The translations under genes and the position numbers were made by a program. The notes below the pieces were generated by a model. The model saw nothing but the letters and a program-made list of their open reading frames with translations, was not told where the DNA came from and did no database searches. From a virus: DNA of 45,850 bases. Position 1 is the first letter of the stretch. Each line of letters opens with the position of its first letter. Positions 40,962 to 45,850 of this stretch are shown piece after piece. Location of the stretch: IMG/VR virus record IMGVR_UViG_3300042453_000451, positions 1 to 45,850 of that record; one strand, given 5' to 3'.

Positions 40962-42597
40962 TTATCTACAACACGGACCTAAACGACTACAGATCCAAGC
41001 CTTCCGAGGAGTCGGTAAAAGTTGGATTACTGGAGCGTTTGTGTTGTGGACACTTTTTAATGATCCAGAAAAAAAGATCATGATTATCTCAGCTTCTAAG
41101 GAACGAGCAGATAACATGTCTATCTTTCTACAAAAGTTAATCATTGAAACGCCGTGGTTAGTACATCTCAGACCTAAAAGTGATGAGGCTAGATGGTCGC
41201 GTATTAGCTTTGATGTAAACTGTAGCCCACACCAAGCACCATCAGTTAAATCAGTTGGTATTACAGGCCAGCTAACTGGTTCTCGTGCAGACTTAATGAT
41301 TCTTGATGACGTTGAAGTTCCTGGTAACTCAATGACAGAAATGATGCGTGAGAAGCTTCTACAGTTGTGCACAGAAGCTGAGTCTATCCTTACACCAAAG
41401 AAAGACTCTCGTATCATGTACCTTGGTACACCACAGACTACCTTTACTATTTACCGTAAGTTAGCTGAACGTAACTACCGTCCATTTGTTTGGCCAGCTC
41501 GTTACCCACGCAAAGATAAACTTAATCAATATGAGGGTGTCTTATCTCCACAAATTGTGGAAGATATTGAGATGGGTGTTGAAGAATGGACCCCAACAGA
41601 TCCTGATCGCTTTACCAGTGATGATCTACTGGAACGTGAAGCAGCTATGGGTCGTAGCAACTTTATGTTGCAGTTCCAATTAGATACTACACTTAGTGAT
41701 GCAGAGAAATTCCCACTTAAATTCTCCGATCTTATCATTACCTCTGTTAACCCGACTCAAGCGCCGGATGCTGTTGTGTGGTGCAGTGACCCTCGTAATT
41801 GTCTCAAAGATTTGCCTACGGTTGGCTTACCGGGTGATTACTTCTACTCCCCGATGCAACTGCAGGGTGACTGGGGATCTTACACAGAAACCATCTGCTC
41901 GGTAGACCCAAGCGGTAGAGGTACAGACGAAACAGCAGCTACATACATTTCTCAAAAAAATGGCTTTCTCTACGTTCACGAAGTACGAGCGTATCGCGAC
42001 GGTTATAGCGACAGTACACTTCTTGACATCCTTCGTGGGTGTAAGCGCTATAACGTTACCAAGCTTGTTGTCGAAACAAACTTCGGTGATGGCATCGTCG
42101 CAGAACTCTTCAAAAAACATTTGCAACAAACTAAACAACTAATAGACGTAGAAGAAGTACGGGCTAATGTCAAAAAAGAAGATAGAATTATTGATACCTT
42201 AGAACCTGTCATGAATCAACACCGACTCATCATTGATAGGTCAGTGGTTGAATGGGATTATGCTTCTAATAAAGACGCTCCACCTGAGGATCGACTTCTG
42301 TATATGCTCTTCTACCAGATGAGTAGGATGTGTCGTGAAAAAGGTGCAGTTAAACACGACGACAGATTGGATAGCCTAGCTCAAGGTGTTAAATACTTTA
42401 CAGATGCTATGTCTATTTCTGCTTATGAAGCAGTTAAGCTTCGTAAACAAGAAGACTGGAAGGACCAACTGGAGACATTCCTAGATGACCCACAAGCTGC
42501 TACAAACCACTTAGTACTTGGATTTAACATAGACCAAAGGAGACAAGCTAGAGGTAAATCTAAAGGTAAAAGTGTACCTACATGGGTGAATATGTGA
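40792..42597 (+). CDS. terminase large subunit (gp19-like)
   Basis: 601 residues (T7 gp19: 586). DNA packaging motor with ATPase and nuclease domains. Walker A RGVGKS (72-77), Walker B LMILDDVE (Asp172, Asp173, Glu175), nuclease domain beginning SVDPSGRGTDE (Asp372), ETNFGDG, and KHDDRLDSLAQG (Asp524). The start is supported because the family's N-terminal DFxxFLxxLWxxLxLPxPT block begins about 30 residues in. It overlaps the sulfotransferase-like gene by 170 bases. Confidence 0.96.
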   Translation: MALPSGNGKRTTRKAQQPGETTTTLDLIKSDFKIFLQALWHQLDLPSPTRAQYAIADYLQHGPKRLQIQAFRGVGKSWITGAFVLWTLFNDPEKKIMIISASKERADNMSIFLQKLIIETPWLVHLRPKSDEARWSRISFDVNCSPHQAPSVKSVGITGQLTGSRADLMILDDVEVPGNSMTEMMREKLLQLCTEAESILTPKKDSRIMYLGTPQTTFTIYRKLAERNYRPFVWPARYPRKDKLNQYEGVLSPQIVEDIEMGVEEWTPTDPDRFTSDDLLEREAAMGRSNFMLQFQLDTTLSDAEKFPLKFSDLIITSVNPTQAPDAVVWCSDPRNCLKDLPTVGLPGDYFYSPMQLQGDWGSYTETICSVDPSGRGTDETAATYISQKNGFLYVHEVRAYRDGYSDSTLLDILRGCKRYNVTKLVVETNFGDGIVAELFKKHLQQTKQLIDVEEVRANVKKEDRIIDTLEPVMNQHRLIIDRSVVEWDYASNKDAPPEDRLLYMLFYQMSRMCREKGAVKHDDRLDSLAQGVKYFTDAMSISAYEAVKLRKQEDWKDQLETFLDDPQAATNHLVLGFNIDQRRQARGKSKGKSVPTWVNM

Positions 42598-42718
42598 CAA
42601 TTTAATATTGTCATATTTTACGAAATATTACATTCCTTGTAATCCCTTCTGCTGCAATTGATTTGGCCAACCACCCATGTTAAGGGGGAGTGGAAGGGTG
42701 GATCCACTTCCTCTAACG

Positions 42719-42768
42719 GGGAGAGACTCTAAGACAAACAAGTTGTCTTAATCATCTCTCCCTTTATT
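42719..42768 (+). terminator. two-part terminator hairpin after terminase
   Basis: Outer stem GGGAGAGA/TCTCTCCC (42719-42726 / 42755-42762) and inner stem AAGACAA/TTGTCTT (42731-42737 / 42743-42749) around a 5-base loop, followed by TTTATT. Terminator-like, at the end of the late operon. Confidence 0.75.
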
Positions 42769-42790
42769 AATGTCCCTGGGGAAGGACATT
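42769..42790 (+). promoter_or_regulatory. stem-loop after the late terminator
   Basis: AATGTCC pairs perfectly with GGACATT around an 8-base loop. It directly follows the larger hairpin. Possibly an RNA processing site. Confidence 0.55.
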
Positions 42791-42865
42791 CTGTAAGAAC
42801 TACTAAACCCAAAAGACACAAACTCCACTAACTTGTTCTATTACTAAGTTAATACTGTGATTACT

Positions 42866-42887
42866 GTGAGAGGAGCGAAGCTCTCAC
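42866..42887 (+). promoter_or_regulatory. stem-loop upstream of the thyX gene pair
   Basis: GTGAGAG pairs with CTCTCAC around GAGCGAAG. It lies 47 bases before the small gene at 42934, flanked by repeated TACTGT words. Confidence 0.5.
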
Positions 42888-42933
42888 TACTGTATCTACT
42901 GTTATTAACTCTCCTACTAACCTCCGTTAACGT

Positions 42934-43116
42934 ATGAGTAGAACTTATCGTAAGATACCCACATATATTTGGAGACCAGTACAAACCTTCTCTGAGTTAA
43001 AACAGCAGTCATTTGATGATGATGGCTATACGGTATCTACTCGGCATCGTTATATCCCGTCATTGTATGACGACATTAAAGTATCCGCCTACCAACAATT
43101 AGATCATCATTCATGA
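42934..43116 (+). CDS. small hypothetical protein before thyX
   Basis: 60 residues, MSRTYRKIPTYIWRPVQTFS start, Tyr/Arg-rich, with YTVSTRHRYIPSLYDDIK. Its stop overlaps the thyX start (ATGA), so the two are probably co-translated. Function unknown. Confidence 0.6.
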   Translation: MSRTYRKIPTYIWRPVQTFSELKQQSFDDDGYTVSTRHRYIPSLYDDIKVSAYQQLDHHS

Positions 43117-43748
43117 CTACCCACCAAGTCAAACTCGTACACATTACTCCTAACGCTGAACAACTCATTGCCTATATGGCACGAGTCAGTAACCCCGCTA
43201 ATCAAGATAACACTGAGACCAGTGCTAAACTAATTAAATATCTCATTGACCATAAACATTGGTCTCCATTTGAGATGGTTAATATGTGCGTAGAAATAGA
43301 AACAACTAGGAGTATAGCAGCACAGATCCTCAGGCATAGGAGCTTCAGCTTTCAAGAGTTTAGCCAACGGTATGCTGAGGTAACTAGTAAAGCGGTAGTA
43401 CCGGAGTTACGTAGACAAGATACTAAGAATCGTCAAAACAGTATTGATGATTTGGATTACCTCCGACAAGATCTCTACTCCGCAAAGATTCAACGCCTCT
43501 TTAATGAGTCGTATCGTCTTTACAATGAGTTACTTGAAGAAGGCGTAGCTAAAGAGTGTGCCCGTGAGGTCTTGCCGTTAGCAACACCTACTCGACTGTA
43601 CATGAACGGTACAATCCGGTCTTGGCTGCATTACTGTCAGCTTAGGTGCGGTAACGGGACACAGCTTGAACATCAGATCATCGCTAGAGGGGCCTGGAAG
43701 CTTCTACAAGAGCACTTACCTAGTGTGTGCGTGTCTCTGGAGGTTTAA
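43113..43748 (+). CDS. thyX: FAD-dependent thymidylate synthase
   Basis: 211 residues. It makes dTMP from dUMP using methylenetetrahydrofolate, FAD and NADPH. The diagnostic RHRxxSxQExSxRY motif is at 74-87 (RHRSFSFQEFSQRY). Also ARVSNP near the start and LPLATPTRLYMNGTIRSWLH near the end, both typical. Common in cyanophages. Its position at the end of the late block, not with RNR, implies separate control. Confidence 0.97.
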   Translation: MTTHQVKLVHITPNAEQLIAYMARVSNPANQDNTETSAKLIKYLIDHKHWSPFEMVNMCVEIETTRSIAAQILRHRSFSFQEFSQRYAEVTSKAVVPELRRQDTKNRQNSIDDLDYLRQDLYSAKIQRLFNESYRLYNELLEEGVAKECAREVLPLATPTRLYMNGTIRSWLHYCQLRCGNGTQLEHQIIARGAWKLLQEHLPSVCVSLEV

Positions 43749-43756
43749 CTGGTTAG

Positions 43757-43797
43757 AGGGGCATTGCAGGTCATCCTGTGCTGTCCCTTTAATTTTT
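43757..43797 (+). terminator. intrinsic terminator after thyX
   Basis: AGGGGCA/TGTCCCT (43757-43763 / 43782-43788, one G-U pair) plus an inner CAGG-TCAT-CCTG hairpin (43767-43778), followed by TTAATTTTT. It starts 9 bases after the thyX stop. Confidence 0.8.
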
Positions 43798-43823
43798 GAC
43801 AGAAATTTCAGAAGCCTTATATC
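43796..43823 (+). promoter_or_regulatory. sigma70-like promoter
   Basis: Perfect -35 TTGACA (43796-43801), 16-base spacer, -10 TATATC (43818-43823). It overlaps the end of the thyX terminator. Likely read by host RNA polymerase; the downstream region is non-coding for about 800 bases. Confidence 0.5.
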
Positions 43824-44201
43824 GACATGGGCGGTGGCATTTACCCCCATGGCCCCTTATAAGAATAGGCAACGCAGTGGTATCCAGGATGCACCCTGAT
43901 TGTTGTATTGTAATAACATAGGGACCAGAATATTTATTGTTGAGAGATAGTAATAGCCAGATGGAGCTATTATTAATTGCGTGTGTGCATTGTATTATCT
44001 ATTGCCACGCCTTATTGAGAATGAATTGCAATAAGCAATGTGGTAGTTATAGGCAATGATAAGGTGATGTAATATATTAACACTGTGTGATAAGGTGCTG
44101 CTATAGGTAGATACGAAGTGATCTGTCCGCCCTCCCTGTTCCGTCAGTACAGCGCAGCTATAACGCTCTCAGACACGTCTAGAAGGCGCTATAAGGCCGC
44201 T

Positions 44202-44215
44202 CTAATCATGATTAG
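44202..44215. repeat. perfect 14-bp palindrome CTAATCATGATTAG
   Basis: Perfect dyad with no spacer, followed directly by GTATACT, a possible -10 element (TATACT, 44217-44222). It could be an operator or a cleavage/recognition site. Confidence 0.6.
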
Positions 44216-44271
44216 GTATACTGTGCCCTGATGCAGTATTGAGACGCCTTACAGGGGTATGTACTAACTGT

Positions 44272-44283
44272 ATTCACACTCAT
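44272..44283 (+). promoter_or_regulatory. ATTCACACTCAT repeated word, control-region copy
   Basis: Identical to the words at 518-529 and 1459-1470, here in non-coding DNA and followed by GCACTCGTTACACTCGAGCTCACG. Not at a gene start here, which argues against a purely translational role. Confidence 0.4.
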
Positions 44284-44385
44284 GCACTCGTTACACTCGA
44301 GCTCACGCAAACTAACACGCAGCACTGCACGACATACACCACGATACCAAATCCCTAATTGGTAGCTAGGAGCCCTAATCAGGGG

Positions 44386-44414
44386 TTGACAGGGCGGCCT
44401 GGATGGTCTATGGT
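44386..44414 (+). promoter_or_regulatory. sigma70-like early promoter
   Basis: Perfect -35 TTGACA (44386-44391), optimal 17-base spacer, -10 TATGGT (44409-44414). It would give a leader of about 225 bases before the first small early gene at 44647. Best candidate for host-polymerase transcription of the early genes. Confidence 0.65.
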
Positions 44415-44646
44415 AGGTTCATCGGTGGGGGACAGGAGACCCGGTTCTTTCCACCAGCACCTAGACAATTGCATATTTAGGTCGTCACAAGACGGAACTA
44501 GCGGCGCGAGCGATCCCGCGAGACAGAGATATGGTTGCAACCCGACCAGCTGTCACGACCACGTTGTTACTAATCATTAACACAGAGCCACATGTGTTTA
44601 ATAAATTAGATCATGGCAACTGCTCACACCTACAACGGAGTTAATT

Positions 44647-44799
44647 ATGTCTCTTACTCTTGACCGTAAAGTAGCTACTGGTCTTCTCAGTAAGGCTACT
44701 ACTGGTGATGATCTCTTGTCTGTACTTGAGATGATTACGTCTACCTTCACCAAACCACTTGTCAACACTGTTCCTACACTTGAGGAGATTGAGTTCTGA
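44647..44799 (+). CDS. small early protein
   Basis: 50 residues, MSLTLDRKVATGLLSKATTG to PTLEEIEF. Good ribosome binding site GGAG (44637-44640) six bases before the ATG. 'TGDDLLSVLEMI' helix, acidic end. First gene after the early promoter. TGATG overlap with the next gene. Function unknown. Confidence 0.65.
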   Translation: MSLTLDRKVATGLLSKATTGDDLLSVLEMITSTFTKPLVNTVPTLEEIEF

Positions 44800-45017
44800 T
44801 GTCAACATTTACTTTTGATCAACTGCGTGATGCTGTGCGAGAATGCACCAGCTATGACCTTGTTCAACACTTTACTGATGATGAGGATGAGTATGCGCTG
44901 ATTGATCCGTATGGTGATCAAGATGGCGATGCCTTCTACGATCTCAATGATGTAGAGGACTTCATTCGTAATAACGAGCAAGTCGATGAGTATTTGTACG
45001 AGCTTGTCAACCAATGA
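44799..45017 (+). CDS. small acidic early protein
   Basis: 72 residues, very acidic (DDEDEYALIDPYGDQDGDAFYD, given here in parts: DDEDEY, DPYGDQDGD, DLNDVEDF). Such acidity could mean DNA mimicry, like the ArdA-like protein two genes on, but no family is recognised. ATGA overlap with the next gene. Confidence 0.6.
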   Translation: MSTFTFDQLRDAVRECTSYDLVQHFTDDEDEYALIDPYGDQDGDAFYDLNDVEDFIRNNEQVDEYLYELVNQ

Positions 45018-45166
45018 CATACTACATTGCCAAGATGTCTGATGAAGGTAATTGGGAGTATTTAGACAATGCACCTAGTTATTCTGATGCAGAGATGATG
45101 CTTGATGCGTACTGTGATATGTATCCTCAAGCTTATATTGACATAGTGTGTACTGACGCACACTAA
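45014..45166 (+). CDS. small acidic early protein
   Basis: 50 residues, MTYYIAKMSDEGNWEYL to VCTDAH. It has a beta-alpha pattern (YIAKM...AEMMLDAYCDMYPQAYIDIV). No family recognised. Translationally coupled to the previous gene. Confidence 0.6.
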   Translation: MTYYIAKMSDEGNWEYLDNAPSYSDAEMMLDAYCDMYPQAYIDIVCTDAH

Positions 45167-45189
45167 TCCACAATCACGAGGCTTTAATT

Positions 45190-45765
45190 ATGACCACCAC
45201 TGTTCCTACCTTTATGCTCAAGGGTGATGCACTTGTTGAGTATGTAAATGAGAAGATGGAGCTTATTAATAGCAATAGGCTGACACGCACCGAAATGATC
45301 AAGGACGCAGGCTATGCGTATGACAATGGTAGTGCTAGGTATGCAGACTTTTACACTGAGCTACTCAATGCCAAGGGTGTTGTACCTGTGACTAACAACG
45401 ACATTGCTGATCAAGAGTATGAAGATCTAAGTGTTGATAAGCGTAACCTCTATGATCGCATTGATGAATGGAGTGGTGCTAAGTGGACGCATGAGGAGCT
45501 GATTGAGTTCATTGATGAACTTGAGGACATTGGTATTGATACAGTGTCTGAGTTTGACGATGCCTATGAATGGGAGCATGATGGTTGGGTGTGTTGGGCT
45601 GAGAAAGAGTTCGCTGAGTATTGGTGCATTGAGGTTCTTGATGCACAGATTCCAGAGTGTGTACTCGCTGCTGTAGATTGGCAGGCTGTGTGGGAGCACA
45701 ACCTACGCTATGACTTCTGTAGCATTGAGACTGCTAACGGCACGTTCTTCTTCCGTAACAACTGA
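45190..45765 (+). CDS. ArdA-like antirestriction protein fused to an AbrB-like N-terminal domain
   Basis: 191 residues. Residues about 8-66 (FMLKGDALVEYVN, LTRTEMIKDAGYAY, RYADFYTELLNAKG) resemble the cyanobacterial AbrB-like regulator domain pattern 'L.G.ALL..V......+.E.A+.CGY.......F..F+.ALL.AKG'. Residues about 85-191 resemble ArdA: ELIEFIDELEDIGI, FDDAYEWEHDGW, AEKEFAEYWC, AAVDWQAVWEHNLRYDF, then TFFFR. The protein is very acidic. ArdA mimics bent B-DNA and blocks type I restriction. The host-type domain may help it bind host DNA or regulators. It is the last complete gene and matches the partial frame at 1-138. Confidence 0.7.
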   Translation: MTTTVPTFMLKGDALVEYVNEKMELINSNRLTRTEMIKDAGYAYDNGSARYADFYTELLNAKGVVPVTNNDIADQEYEDLSVDKRNLYDRIDEWSGAKWTHEELIEFIDELEDIGIDTVSEFDDAYEWEHDGWVCWAEKEFAEYWCIEVLDAQIPECVLAAVDWQAVWEHNLRYDFCSIETANGTFFFRNN

Positions 45766-45850
45766 CCTTTCACACCTTCTGTTCACTTAATTCACACTCA
45801 TGAAAATTTCCACCAACTACAAGATTGAAGCTAAAGTTTGCCACGTTAGT
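45724..45850. repeat. right copy of end repeat (identical to 452-578)
   Basis: 127 identical bases running to the last base of the window. They include the ArdA-like gene tail and the first 51 bases of the gene at 528, which is therefore present here as a partial copy (45800-45850). Confidence 0.95.
45800..45850 (+). CDS. partial copy of the gene at 528 (first 17 codons)
   Basis: ATG at 45800 begins the same MKISTNYKIEAKV frame as at 528, cut by the window end. It shows that in this version of the locus the gene directly follows the ArdA-like gene, without the 355-bp segment. Confidence 0.85.
   Translation, partial: MKISTNYKIEAKVCHVS

Larger units (their letters stand above)
42598..42933 (+). 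promoter_or_regulatory. 336-base non-coding stretch rich in hairpins
   Basis: No credible gene. AT-rich beginning, then at least four stem-loops: GGAAG(gg)TGG-AT-CCACTTCC around a GTGGATCCAC palindrome near 42696-42711, the two-part terminator-like hairpin 42719-42762, AATGTCC/GGACATT (42769-42790), and GTGAGAG/CTCTCAC (42866-42887). The last part repeats ACTGT/TACTGT words before the next gene. It probably ends the late transcript and controls the thyX pair. Confidence 0.6.
43749..44646. other. 898-base non-coding control region, candidate genome-end region
   Basis: No convincing gene. It begins with the thyX terminator and an overlapping sigma70-like promoter, then an AT-rich part with short direct repeats (TGATAAGGTG at 44057-44066 and 44088-44097), ATTGC/GCAAT and CATGGG/CCCATG inverted repeats, a 14-bp palindrome (44202-44215), an ATTCACACTCAT word (44272-44283) and a second sigma70-like promoter (44386). 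In T7-like phages the terminal repeats and early host promoters lie between the last late gene and the first early gene, which is where this is. Confidence 0.65.

Noticed and set aside
44359-44580. 73-codon open frame in the control region
   Set aside because: Gly/Arg/Pro-rich low-information sequence, no ribosome binding site, overlaps the promoter-like TTGACA...TATGGT; codon use unlike the rest of the genome.
43749-44646. Possible tRNA in the non-coding region
   Set aside because: No GGTTCGANNCC-type T-loop or matching acceptor stem was found on inspection.

Overview
The window is almost certainly the near-complete genome of a T7-like (autographivirus-type) podovirus that infects a cyanobacterium, most likely Synechococcus or Prochlorococcus. 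The evidence is a single-subunit phage RNA polymerase, a T7-ordered replication module (SSB, endonuclease I, primase-helicase, DNA polymerase, 5'-3' exonuclease), a T7-ordered virion module (portal, scaffold, capsid, tail tubes A and B, three internal virion proteins, T7-type tail fibre, terminase), and the cyanophage host-derived genes psbA (photosystem II D1) and hli, plus class I-like ribonucleotide reductase and ThyX. All recognised genes are on the + strand. I see no integrase, tRNA, rRNA, CRISPR array or insertion sequence.

Layout: 1-2076 is a chain of tiny early genes, usually joined by ATGA overlaps. 2095-12875 holds transcription, replication and nucleotide metabolism: RNA polymerase, SSB, Holliday-junction nuclease, primase-helicase, a DNA polymerase split into exonuclease and polymerase ORFs, FEN-type exonuclease, DUF3310 protein, MazG-like protein and NrdA/NrdB. 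13034-22545 holds the head genes: gp7.3-like protein, portal, scaffold, then an inserted block (hli, very small basic proteins, RlpA-like protein, psbA, two collagen-like proteins) and the capsid. A textbook UUCG terminator follows at 22553-22581. 22619-35858 encodes tail tubes, internal core proteins and tail fibre. 35879-42597 encodes lysis and packaging: holin-like protein, two-domain endolysin, terminase small subunit, HNH nuclease, unknown proteins, sulfotransferase-like protein and large terminase. 42598-42933 is a hairpin-rich non-coding stretch, followed by a small gene and thyX. 43749-44646 is about 0.9 kb of non-coding DNA with two sigma70-like promoters, probably the control region before the early genes and perhaps the physical genome ends. 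44647-45765 carries more early genes, ending in an ArdA-like antirestriction protein.

The two ends overlap in a revealing way. Bases 1-116 equal 45628-45743, and 452-578 (127 bp) equal 45724-45850. The tail of the window is exactly what recombination between two 42-bp direct repeats (97-138 and 452-493) would produce by deleting 355 bp. The sequence therefore looks like a circularised or circularly permuted assembly that captured two structural variants of one early locus.

Working model: host RNA polymerase starts at the promoters in 43749-44646 and expresses antirestriction and other early proteins plus the phage RNA polymerase. The phage polymerase then drives replication, nucleotide salvage (RNR, ThyX, MazG-like), photosynthesis support (D1, Hli), virion and lysis genes. 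The most unusual items are the AbrB-like/ArdA-like fusion, a NrdB-like subunit with Leu at the radical-tyrosine position, the split DNA polymerase, a terminator inside the holin-like gene, a sulfotransferase whose 3' end overlaps terminase by 170 bp, and a repeated ATTCACACTCAT word in the early and control regions.
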